11,890 bases of DNA, from assembly GCA_002221725.1 (NCBI GenBank), contig NJFT01000426.1, positions 1 through 11,890 on the forward strand, written 5' to 3'. Under the pieces are notes generated by a model. It worked only from the letters and a program-made list of their open reading frames with translations. It was not told the origin of the DNA and did not search any database. The translations under genes and the position numbers were made by a program. Of this stretch, positions 1 through 8,219 are shown in pieces; position 1 is the first letter of the stretch, and each line of letters begins with the position of its first letter. Source of the DNA: Scedosporium boydii. Taxonomy: Eukaryota; Ascomycota; Sordariomycetes; Microascales; Microascaceae.

Positions 1-59
1 TATGAAGAAGAATAGATGTGAAATGGGGAAGAAATGTAAAGTTGAAGTTGGATGGGATG

Positions 60-110
60 AAATGGCGGTGTGGTTTTTTGGGGGGGCGGAATGGGGGGGG
101 GGGCGGAAAG
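60..110. repeat. G-rich low-complexity tract
   Basis: Runs of 7 G (80-86) and 11 G (93-103) lie in a G-rich stretch beyond the 3' end of the SDR gene. The rest of 1-352 contains no ORF with recognisable coding character; it holds the SDR 3' flank. It may be simple-sequence DNA with no function. Homopolymer lengths are also error-prone in sequencing. Confidence 0.7.
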
Positions 111-352
111 TGGGGTCGTCAACTTATGAGAAGGGCTTCCTATATTAGAAGAAAGTGAGTTAGCGATTAGTGACTCCTCAATCCTACATCTACCCTTAGC
201 CTACACCTGTTCTGCTGTTCCTCTTCACTCCGTGACACAGCCAACTCTACAGATACCCAGTGTATCGGTTGCTATGAGGTGCATGGCGAAGCAGACATAA
301 TTAACCCATCAACAACAAGGCTTGAACTTCATTACACAACCTCAATATCCTT

Positions 353-1273
353 TTAACTATTAACACTCGTACCAGCGGGCATTCCGATTCCCACCGCCGC
401 CGTAGTTCCAGCATCGACCGGCAATATGGCGCCGGTGATCCACCGTGCGTGCGGACCAGCCAGGAACACAACCGCCGTTGCACAATCCCAACCAGTTCCC
501 TCGGTTCCAAGAAGGCTGCGCGCCTTTCTTGCTGCTCTCGCTTCCTCCGTCATTCCCTTTTCGTACATCATGGGAGTGTACAGCATCTGGAACAGGGGTT
601 AGTTGCGTGAAATCGAAATTGTGAAGGATATGTAGGGTTTAAGCCGACTTACTCCTGGGCAGACACAGTTTACACGAATTCCGTCCTTGGCATGATGAGC
701 CGCCATGGCGCGGGTCATGTTGACGACGGCGCCCTTGGCCGTGGGATAGAGCAGATGAGGTGTACCACCTTTGAGCCCCGCGACGCTGCCCATGTTGATA
801 ATGCTGCCTTTACTTTCACCTTCGATCCTCGCCATAGCCGGCACGGCATACTTGGCCATCAAAACCATGCTTGAAACGTTGACGTCGAGGCTCTTGGCCC
901 ACTTGTCCATATCTACCTCGACAGCAGTGCCAGGAGCACCAGCGATACCCACATTGTTGATGAGGATATCTAATCGGCCAAACTGAGACAGCGCAAAATT
1001 GACGACATCCTCGCAGTCTTTGGCAGAAGTGACGTCCCCACGGAATGGGACTGCCCTGCCACGGCCTGGCTTACTGCTGGCCATCTCAGCGGTCTTGGTG
1101 GCCCATGCGAGATCCATGTCTAGGCACACAACGTCGCATCCATCGTCAGCCAATAGGATGGAGATGGCACGACCGTTACCGATGCCATCGCCGGCGCAAC
1201 CGGCGCCGGTGACGATGGCCACTTTTCCCTTGAGGGAGCGTGAGGGGGGGTCAGGTGAGAGATGGAGGGACAT
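353..1273 (-). CDS. short-chain dehydrogenase/reductase (classical SDR, NAD(P)-dependent)
   Basis: Exons on the minus strand are 1273-653 and 586-353, joined in phase 0 over a 66-nt intron (652-587, GTAAGT...CAG). The product is 284 aa, normal for a classical SDR. The cofactor-binding glycine motif is at residues 22-34 (TGAGCAGDGIGNG). Asp52 at the end of strand beta-2 favours NAD(H) over NADP(H). NNVG is at 106-109, in place of NNAG. The catalytic residues are Asn132, Ser163, Tyr176 and Lys180 (YPTAK). The join gives the usual NCVCPG-M run after the catalytic helix and ends in an ordinary SDR tail with LPVDAG. No signal peptide or peroxisomal tripeptide is seen, so it is probably cytosolic. 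It faces the hydrolase gene across a shared promoter region. The family interconverts alcohols and ketones. In this cluster it could supply the ketone used by the monooxygenase or process a product; which one is inference. Confidence 0.93.
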
Positions 1274-1972
1274 TTTTTAAGCGGGGGTGACGGCAGGGGA
1301 TAGAGTACGCGGAAGTCGTGTTTCTTCAGTTCCGTGTAATATTGGATTGTTACTCAAACCATCGCTTTTATCTGTTCACCCTCCTTCTCGGCAGACTGTG
1401 CCTTTGATAGCGGTCCGTGATTGATAATATCCAGCTTCTCCACGAGTGGAGATGGCAAACCAGACATAGAGTAGCCGAGAATTAGGGTTGCGGTTACGGC
1501 TTCTTGGTGATGCCGGATGGACCTGCCGAAGGAGGGAGGATGCAGGACTTGGGCCACAAGGACAGTAGAGCAGGGAAAATGCGGGGTAAGTTGCTGGATT
1601 GGGAACGCTAATTCCAGCTCGGTTTTCGCGCTCTCAAATCCTTGGTGGGAAAGCGATAATCAGCGTCTGGGGCATTATCTGGTATTGCGTAGTGCATCTT
1701 GTAAGGATGAGCCTTGGCTCGGATTAGCTGACGAAGACAATTGATGCATGGGGAATCCCCGAGGGCCGTTGAAGTCCTGTTCTCGGGCCAGGCCACAGGA
1801 ACCTACCGTTTGATTGGCAATGCGGACTGAGACATCTCACAATCGCAGTGTGTGGAGGTCTCTGTATTGCGAACACCTTCACGCCAACAGGGAATTACTC
1901 GCCTAGAACGAGACGAAAGATAGAACTTCATCTTCTACCCTAAACTCACCCGTCAACCCCCCAACCCGCAGG
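1274..1972. promoter_or_regulatory. shared divergent promoter region between SDR and alpha/beta hydrolase
   Basis: This 699-bp spacer separates two genes transcribed away from each other, so it must hold both promoters. Visible candidate elements are a CGG-N9-CCG pair at 1514-1528 (the type of site bound by Zn2Cys6 regulators), a CTGGGG CreA-like site at 1667-1672, and an inverted repeat GGGGA-A-TCCCC near 1750. All are short and could occur by chance. The small ORFs here (for example 1354-1557 minus and 1517-1744 plus) show no recognisable protein features. The hydrolase ATG at 1973 has a strong context (A at -3, G at +4). Confidence 0.6.
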
Positions 1973-3088
1973 ATGGCCGATTTCTCTCGCTATGGTGGTG
2001 TGAGCGATGAGTGGCCTGCAATCGAGGCGTCGCTCCCGAAACCATCTCAGGCCAATTCTCTGCTTGAATCGCGGCGACTGGTGAATGCAACGAGAGAGAC
2101 TTTGGCAGCGGAAGGCATGAAGACATTAGGGCCACAAGTCCGCACTAGAGACTTCGCCATCCCAACGAGAGACGGCGAGACTATCGAGGGCCGCACATAT
2201 CGTCCTATCTCTATCGACGAAGATAAGGTCCTACCGCTGTACATCCACCTTCATGGAGGTGGATATTTATTCGGAACTCTGGCCTCGGAAGATGGTATCT
2301 GTTCCCGTATCGCCATCGGTGCCCAGGTCATCGTCCTCAATGTGAATTACCGCCATACCCCCGAGTACGTCTATCCTACCGCTTGGGACGATGCAGAGGA
2401 CGCACTGGAATGGGTTCACAAGAACATCAAGGAGCTAGGGACGGATAGCCAGCAAATTTTGATTGGGGGAATCTCGGCAGGCGCACATATCTCCGCCTCT
2501 CTCGTTCTTCAGCAGAAACTGGGCAAAGCCGCCGTCTCATGCCCGCAGCTACGTGGGCAAATTTTGATGATACCGTGCGTCGTTAACATGTACTGCTACG
2601 AGCCTCAGCTGAAGAAGCTAAAGGATCCATCTATTTCCTCTTATGAGGAATGTAAAGACGCTCCGATTTTGCCAATCGATAGATGCAAAATGTTCACGGA
2701 CCTGTTGAAGATTGAGAATCCTCAAGTCCATGATTTGAAACTCAGCCCCGGAAATGCCACCTTGGATCAGGTAAAGGGCCTCCCCCCGACTGTGTTTGGC
2801 ATAGCCGGTCGAGATCCGCTGAGGGACGAAGGGTTGCTTTATGCAGAATTACTAACAGAAGCTGGGTAAGAATTACTTCTCGCCATATCGAAGCTTGTCC
2901 CATGTCAACTAACCCATTATGCCAGAGTCCCGACGGATATCAACGTCTTCAAGGGGCTGCCTCACGGCTTCCGACGTTACGGCGCAAAGCTTTCTGCCGC
3001 TGCGAGATGGGACAGGGTTATGGAGGATGGCATTAAGTGGGCTCTATCCAACCCCTCTGGGTCGTACAAATTTGAAGTCAAGGAATAG
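1973..3088 (+). CDS. alpha/beta hydrolase, hormone-sensitive-lipase type (esterase/lactonase)
   Basis: Exons are 1973-2865 and 2926-3088, separated by a 60-nt intron (GTAAGA...CAG, with CTAAC upstream of the acceptor), giving 351 aa. The fold signature is complete. The oxyanion-hole motif HGGG is at 94-97. The nucleophile elbow GISAG is at 166-170 with Ser168. The acid is Asp281 in GRDPLRDEG. The base is His311 in LPHGF, encoded by exon 2, so the splice is needed for a working triad. HGGG with GxSxG and DPLRDEG identifies the HSL/alpha-beta hydrolase-3 family, which cleaves carboxylic esters and some lactones. There is no signal peptide, so it should be intracellular. It lies head-to-head with the SDR and tail-to-tail with the monooxygenase, which fits hydrolysis of the ester or lactone made by that enzyme. 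The substrate is not determinable from sequence. Confidence 0.93.
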
Positions 3089-3472
3089 ACATTCTGTCCG
3101 TGGATGACGCCATCCTAGATAGTTACATGCACTCCCATTGTAATTGATTTCCATGCTACGAGCCGATCCGAGTGCCATTGAGGAATTGAGATGGTGTCAA
3201 TGTTTGCTGCAAGGTCGGAAGGAGCGCTGAACCGGAGTACCTTGTCTTGTAATCGAGTCGGATTCGGTGGCTTGGTTCGGGTAATTCCGTGCCCCACACC
3301 CTCCAAATTATGGCGGAAACTGCTCCTTCATCGCACACGATCTTCAGAGGATGGTCTAACTTCAGTCTCTATTCAAAGAAATCATGCTTTCGACTTTGCT
3401 CAATTGGAAAAACATTAAATCACAAATGAACAAGCTAACAATACATCGTCCCGTCCTCAAAATTCGCCGCGT
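3089..3472. other. convergent intergenic region (3' flanks)
   Basis: These 384 bp separate the stop codons of the hydrolase (plus) and the monooxygenase (minus), so both transcripts end here. Small ORFs on either strand show no recognisable protein features. No clear terminator-like or repeat structure was seen. Confidence 0.6.
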
Positions 3473-5404
3473 CTACCCTTGCTTAAGGACGAAATCGGAG
3501 TAGCTCCTGGCCGCAACATCATCACATCGCTTCCTGTATCCGGGAGCAGGTCCGTTGTACCTGGTCATGGACCTCTTCTGTTTGTGCGCCAAGTTCAAGT
3601 TGACTCCCGTCATCCAGGAGTCTACGTCGTTTGCAAGCAGACCCTTTCCGCACTCGTGGACATGTTCCGTCCACGAGTCCATGCCCGCCTCCGTCGCCTC
3701 GATGTACTGGACGTTGTGATCGCGAGCGTACCTGAGATACTGGGCCACCCACTCGACGGCGTATTCAACTGACCGTGGAATATTCCCGAACACAGTTCGA
3801 CAGTTAGCATTTAGGCACTGTATGAAGCTTTCAAGTTTCCTGCCTACTTACTTTGGTGAGGTCCCATCACCATGAACATGTTCGGTAGGGAAGCGACGGT
3901 CAAACCAAGGAAGGTGCGGATGCCCTCGCTCCAAACATCGTTGAGCTTGGTGCCGTTAACACCCTGGAAATCGACGGCTCGGAAGGAACCGGTTACCGCG
4001 TCGAAACCTGTCCTGACGGTTAATTGGCGTTTAAAAAAGGCCGGCTCCTCACTCCATGACTTACCCGTGGCGTAGATGAGAATGTCCACCTCGTAGAGCT
4101 CGTCTCGCGTTTGCACACCTGTAGCAACAATCTTCTCAATGGGATTCTCTCTGATGTCGACCAGCTTAACGTTCTCCTGGTTGAAGACCTCATAGTAGCC
4201 GCTCTCCAGGGGAACGCGTCTCGTTCCGAAGCCGTGGTTCTTGGGAATCAGCTTCTCAGCAACCTTGGGGTCCTTGACGCGCTGGCGAATCTTGTCCGCG
4301 TAAAAGGCACTGTAGAGGTCGTTGGCCGTCTTGTCGGTGTAAATGTCGGAAGAGATGCTGAGGACCTTGGCGAACCCGGGAGTATTGTAGAGCTTCTCCC
4401 AATGCTCGAGGCGCTCTTCCTCGGACATGTCGAAGACGCTCGTTGGATCTGTGACGTGGATGAAGCATGAGTACGACTCGAGACACTGCTTGAAGATGGT
4501 GGGATACCGCTTGCGGATCTCCGCCATTTCCTCTTTGGTGATTTTGGAATTCCGCAAAGGCGCCGTCCAGTTGGCGGTGCGCTGGAAGACCGTCAGGCTG
4601 CCAACCTTGTCGGCGATGGCCTGGATGGTCTGGATGGCGGTGGCGCCGGTTCCGATGATGCCGACGCGCTTGCCTTCGAGGGTGGCCGAGGAGTTCTCAG
4701 GCCACCTTGCCGTGTGCCAGGCCTCACCCTTATAATCATTTACTCCTGGGATGTTGGGAAGAGTGGGCTCATTGAGGATGCCCATGGCGGTGATGAGGTA
4801 GCGGCAAGTGTAAGTCTGGCCATTCTGGTCCGTCAAGAGCCAGGAATTGCTGTCTGTCTGCCAGTGGGCCGATTGTATTTTGGTGTTGAATTGCATGTAC
4901 TTCCTGAGGTCGAACTTCTTGGTGAGATACTGGATGTACCTGAGAGTCTCTGGTTGAGGGGCGAAATGTTCTTCCCAGTCCCATTCATCAAGCACCTCTT
5001 GAGAGAAGGAGAAAATGTAAGAGTAACTCTCGGAGTCAAACCTTGCACCGGGGTAGCGGTTCCTGGGTGAAAAAGTCAGTTCTCGAGTTGGAATTAAAAC
5101 GACAAGAGTTGTTAAAAAAGTAAAATAAAATAAAAAATTAAAAAACAAAAGGCAAGGGGTCAAGTTCTTACCAGAACCAAGTACCACCCTCGCCAGAACC
5201 AGCCTCGAGGATCTTTGCCCGCAGACCGAGCTCCCTCATCCGGTACATGGAGAAGATACCGCTGAGGCCAGCACCGATGATGAGCACTTCATAGTCAAGC
5301 CCAGCGTTGGCTGCTGAGAAGGCAGCTGCGAGCGAACTGGACGCGCCGTTGGCATGGCCATTTACGCCATTAGCGTGCCCGTTGTGAGAATCAGAGGAGA
5401 TCAT
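3473..5404 (-). CDS. Baeyer-Villiger monooxygenase (flavin-dependent)
   Basis: Proposed minus-strand exons are 5404-5172, 5062-4065, 4007-3852 and 3792-3473, giving 568 aa with all frames closing. The FAD Rossmann motif GAGLSG is at 44-49. The NADPH motif GTGATA is at 215-220. The BVMO fingerprint FxGxxxHxxxWP is present at 188-199 (Tyr188, Gly190, His194, Trp198, Pro199), with Tyr replacing the usual Phe. The ATG motif, YATGFD, is at 408-413 and forms only after splicing intron 2. GTWFWNRYPGARFD forms across intron 1. The family uses FAD, NADPH and O2 to turn ketones into esters or lactones. The start is ATG 5404; the reading frame runs upstream only to a TTG. The N-terminus contains a repeated NGHANG, likely disordered. 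The last intron lacks an AG acceptor at the expected point (see 3793-3851). If that intron is not spliced, the gene would be truncated after about 462 codons. Confidence 0.92.
3793..3851 (-). other. BVMO intron 3 with apparent TG 3' splice site
   Basis: The donor GTAAGTA begins at 3851, after codons ending GPHQ. A good branch site, GCTAAC, lies near 3806-3801. To join to the conserved MFGNIPRSVEYAVEWV exon in frame, the intron must end at 3793, where the last two bases read TG instead of AG. The only nearby in-frame AG is 24 nt further on, at 3770-3769. Using it would replace MFGNIPRSV by Ile and give a 560-aa protein. Confidence 0.6.
4008..4064 (-). other. BVMO intron 2: 57 nt, stop-free, multiple of three
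   Basis: The intron runs from GTAAGT at 4064 to ACAG at 4008, with a TTAAC branch-like site. Read through, it would add 19 residues (KSWSEEPAFFKRQLTVRTG) between ATG and FDA. Removing it restores the family motif YATGFDAVTGSF exactly. An intron is therefore much more likely than an insertion. Confidence 0.88.
5063..5171 (-). other. BVMO intron 1
   Basis: This 109-nt intron has donor GTAAGA at 5171 and acceptor CAG ending at 5063. It is A/T-rich, with long A/T runs at about 5110-5155. Splicing recreates Trp at residue 78 and the conserved GTWFWNRYPGARFD segment. Confidence 0.9.
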
Positions 5405-5891
5405 GGCCAAAATAGGGATGAAACCCAATAAACAAAGGGGACAGGGGTCCGGGAAATTACGTGGGAGATATGCTAATAAGGTAAGGGCGTATGTAGATGC
5501 TGGTGATTAGGAAGTAGAGGGGGTTATGGGGAGTGAGGATACAACGACTTGTGTGGAAGCTGGGTGTATTTCTTAAGGAACAAATTCGCAGATATATCAC
5601 TGTTCAACAGGCTCCATACGGCCTTCCTCCAAAATATCTCACTTGGTTATCCGTCGTCGTCGATATCGCGCTGGCGAATGCGGAGAAAGCCAGAGGAAAC
5701 ATGGTGCCGTTTTGCCCTTTGCCGGTGGGGGTGCCAAGGAAGACGAAGCAGGGGCCCTGAGTCAGTAACCGGGATTGGACTGAGCCGTTGTTATCATCGA
5801 GCTCTCCACTCTCCTTCGTATATTGTGGGGTAATTAAGAAACTGGGGAGCGCTAATGGCCACGGGCCTTACCCGGAATGGGTAGCCAGGCG

Positions 5892-5906
5892 AGAGCCGGA
5901 GGCTCT
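5892..5906. repeat. inverted repeat AGAGCC-GGA-GGCTCT
   Basis: Perfect 6-bp arms surround a 3-base loop, followed by TTTT on the plus strand. It resembles a bacterial terminator hairpin, but in a fungal intergenic region that role is not expected. No function is assigned. Confidence 0.5.
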
Positions 5907-5980
5907 TTTGCGGAGATGCCGAACATTACTCCAACCGACGCCGGGACGCCGCTAGGACCGATTTGGTTTGCCGAGTCGGC

Positions 5981-5996
5981 GGGGCGGCGCCGCCCC
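5981..5996. promoter_or_regulatory. 16-bp perfect palindrome, GC-only
   Basis: GGGGCGGCGCCGCCCC is identical to its reverse complement and lies 577 bp upstream of the BVMO start. It includes CGGCGCCG, a pair of CGG/CCG half-sites in the style of Zn2Cys6 regulator sites. The flanking bases do not extend the symmetry. A binding site is inference; a chance GC-rich palindrome is possible. Confidence 0.45.
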
Positions 5997-6267
5997 ACTT
6001 TGACATGCTCCGATTCGCACGTTGCAGGGAATTGGATCGGCAGAGAAAAAGCCCCAATGCGATTAAAGTTTGCTTCTTGTCGGGCGGTAACCTATCAATG
6101 CCGTTCTTTCGCGAGCTTGAATCTGCGCGGGCCAGCAATATGGACAAGCAGTTTCAACACCACCTGCTCGGTTTTTCAGTATTTGACGAAATAGACTGTT
6201 TACCAGGGGCAAAAAACGTTATTATTATTCTTCCCAACTAACTCTGCTAACAAGTGTACCTCCGATA

Positions 6268-7563
6268 CTAGTTTAGCCCCTTCGAGGTCCAGTAGTTCTT
6301 CAGGTCTCGAAAGAATGCCCACTTCAGCCCCTTGCCAAATCCCTTCTCCTTCCAGTCATTTATGCTCTCAGGGAAATGCGGTACTCCATCCCGAACAGTA
6401 GAGTCGTGCGCGATAATTACAAACACATTCTCGTTGCAGTCAAATTCCTGGAGATGACCCACTGTCTTCGTGGCCAGGGGAATGTCATGTCCAAATGTGA
6501 TGTCGTAGAGAGTATCCGTGGATTCCCTACCACGAGATCTCTGGAGTTCCTCCCACGCTCCACCTGGGCAGAGGGAGATTCCGCTGTTGGGGTGACGGCA
6601 CGGGTGGGGTGTGATGCAGTCCGGCACAGGGAGGTGCTTGGACGGCCTCAGGATGCCGGCATAGTGGCAGACGTCTCCTCCAAGAAGGACAAACGTGTCT
6701 GGGCCCGGGCCCTTGGTAGTTCGCGCAAGGCCGCATAGATGACCTACCGCGTGACCGGGGCTATCCAAAAGGTAGAACGAACCGTCGCCGAAGTAGTCGA
6801 AGGCGCGGAACTGACCAATCTGGCTTGTGCCCAAGCCTTCAAACGTGATCTCACGAAGGTTGCGGTCACTAAAGAAAGCCATAACATTCTTTTTCAGCTT
6901 GGGGATTCCATATGGGGAAACGGCCAAAAGGCTAAGTTCGGCATGCAGTGGAAGTGGGTGCGGGGAAGCTCACGCGTAGTCGGCCTCCTTTATTGGAGAT
7001 CTGGGGTTTGCCGGGGCCCCGGGAAGCATGGCGTCCTTAAATCCGGGGCCAACCACTAGGTCGGTTGATGCAGGAAATGTGGAGGGATCTCCGATATGAT
7101 CCCAATGCCAGTGACTGCCTAGGGCGTTAGCAGGTTTCCTATTCGAGCTTTCGATCGAGGAGCTCCAAGTAGCTTCGAGCTTTCCCATCTGCGCGTTATG
7201 AGCTACTTGCCTCCATATGACTGCCTCGATGTCCTTGGCAGGTATTCCATTCTCGGCGAGAATATCAGCGACATTCTTGGTAACTTGGATATCGTAGTTG
7301 GTCGTCGGCAAGTATTCCACAATTGAAGGCGCGTAGTTGTTGTAATCCTTGCGGATGCCCAAGTCGAATACCAGCTTTCGTCCCGAAGGGTGCTCCAAGA
7401 GGAATGAAAAAGACGGCGAGTCTTTGAACGTTTCGAGGCCAGGAACTGGAGGTGCCATGAATCGCTCAAGGATCGCGGGGCCAAAGTTAACGGGGTTGAT
7501 GACCTTGACCACGATGGTCTCTTGGCCTTCGGGTAACTGGACAATGAAGCTGGATTGAGACAT
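6268..7563 (-). CDS. metallo-beta-lactamase-fold hydrolase (lactonase/lactamase-like)
   Basis: Proposed minus-strand exons are 7563-7211, 7114-6974 and 6868-6268, giving 364 aa. The zinc motif HWHWDH spans residues 119-124 (His119, His121, Asp123, His124). Further ligands are His204 (SPGHAVGHL), Asp230 (GGDVCH) and His319 (IIAHD). All ligands expected for a two-zinc metallo-hydrolase of the lactonase type are therefore present. Intron 1 is a GC-AG intron. For intron 2 (6973-6869) the acceptor CTTTCTTTAG was chosen because it joins EADYA directly to DRNLREITF, as in relatives. A nearer AG would give a 42-nt intron and 21 extra residues. No signal peptide is seen. The gene is head-to-head with the permease and upstream of the BVMO on the same strand. 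The likely role is opening a lactone, possibly the BVMO product. A lactam or other cyclic toxin is an alternative, as with fungal MBL enzymes acting on benzoxazolinones. Confidence 0.9.
7115..7210 (-). other. metallo-hydrolase intron 1: GC-AG, stop-free, multiple of three
   Basis: The donor is AG|GCAAGT at 7210 and the acceptor GGCAG ends at 7115, with GCTAAC as branch site. The 96-nt intron is in frame and stop-free, so it would read as 32 extra residues just before the zinc motif. Removing it gives IEAVIWSHWHWDH, the usual form of this family. Confidence 0.87.
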
Positions 7564-8219
7564 GGCGAATAGTTCGATATTCGTTGTATAGTCAATGTGT
7601 CAATGAATAGTATGTTTTGTTTCGTTGGGTTCAATAGAGTTTGCGTTTAGGAAACGTCCAGACTCATCGCCTAGCTGCGTGTCGAGGCCCTTAATCAATA
7701 ATTTCCGCCGCGACAGTGTTTCTCCAATAGTTTTGATTGTCGTTACCACGAATGGCCCATGTTCGGAGTCAGGATTCAGGACTGCTGGATGCGTCCTCGT
7801 GCATCCGGTGAAGACAAGGGCATCTGCTCCTCTAGCGTGTGGCTGGAAAAAGTCTAAGCTCGCTCAAGTCCACATCCATGATCCCATCCCCTAATTATTA
7901 ACTAGTTCATCTCGGCAACCTTGACCGGTAATTCCCTTTTCGTCGACGCTCTCACAGCACTAGCTCTAGCTCAAAATGCATTGCAACCAGAAACCCAATC
8001 TTTCCATCCCGTTTAACCCGGCTACCTCGATCCCCACAGCGGCAGGAGCGATCATCCCCATGGGGTCGGTGACAGCTTCAACTGCATAAAAGTCTCGTTC
8101 GGTCCCGTACTGCCGGTATCGAGATTTGTGATCTTGATCTTCGTCAACTAATTTTTCTTTTCGCTTCCTTCTTTTCACACTTGACGTGAAAGGACCAGAC
8201 CGTTTTTCTGTGTTGAATC
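7564..8219. promoter_or_regulatory. shared divergent promoter region between metallo-hydrolase and permease
   Basis: The 656-bp spacer separates two divergently transcribed genes. Visible elements are a CCAAT pentamer at 7724-7728, a 10-bp palindrome CCCCATGGGG at 8056-8065, a CreA-like site CCCCAC at 8032-8037, and a TATA-like CATAAAAG at 8085-8092, about 130 bp before the permease ATG. A pyrimidine-rich stretch (about 8150-8175) precedes the permease start. Short ORFs inside show no recognisable protein features. Confidence 0.55.
8085..8092 (+). promoter_or_regulatory. TATA-like element of permease gene
   Basis: CATAAAAG lies about 130 bp upstream of the start codon, a plausible distance for a fungal TATA box with a leader. 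It is supported only by composition and position. Confidence 0.35.

Larger units (their letters stand above)
5405..6267. promoter_or_regulatory. BVMO promoter region and metallo-hydrolase 3' flank
   Basis: These 863 bp lie between the BVMO start and the metallo-hydrolase stop, both on the minus strand. Visible items are a CTGGGG CreA-like site (5842-5847), a short perfect stem (5892-5906) and a 16-bp palindrome (5981-5996). The stretch of about 5870-6000 is clearly GC-richer than its surroundings. Small ORFs here (5533-5833 and 5877-6241 plus, 5926-6147 minus) have no recognisable protein features and are treated as chance. Confidence 0.55.

Noticed and set aside
692..1280. Open frames on the plus strand opposite the SDR gene
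   Set aside because: They are antisense shadows of a well-supported SDR exon and show no recognisable protein features.
1354..1796. Small ORFs in the SDR/hydrolase spacer
   Set aside because: They overlap one another on opposite strands, show no domain and sit in a region that must hold two promoters.
3479..3810. Separate small genes in the last BVMO exon region
   Set aside because: The frame 3473-3793 continues the BVMO and begins only with a GTG. The other frames are shadows.
3872..5070. Several plus-strand frames of 60-119 codons opposite the BVMO
   Set aside because: They overlap conserved BVMO exons on the other strand, and their translations have no domain.
5405..5428. Upstream extension of the BVMO start by eight codons
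   Set aside because: The first codon of that extension is TTG, not ATG. The first ATG in frame is at 5404 and has an acceptable context.
5892..5910. Rho-independent terminator
   Set aside because: The hairpin plus TTTT has the right shape but only 6-bp arms, and the window is fungal, where this signal is not used by RNA polymerase II.
6928..6973. 42-nt version of metallo-hydrolase intron 2 using the acceptor CTTAG
   Set aside because: It is shorter than usual fungal introns and leaves a 21-residue insertion. The CTTTCTTTAG acceptor gives a 105-nt intron and a better family match.
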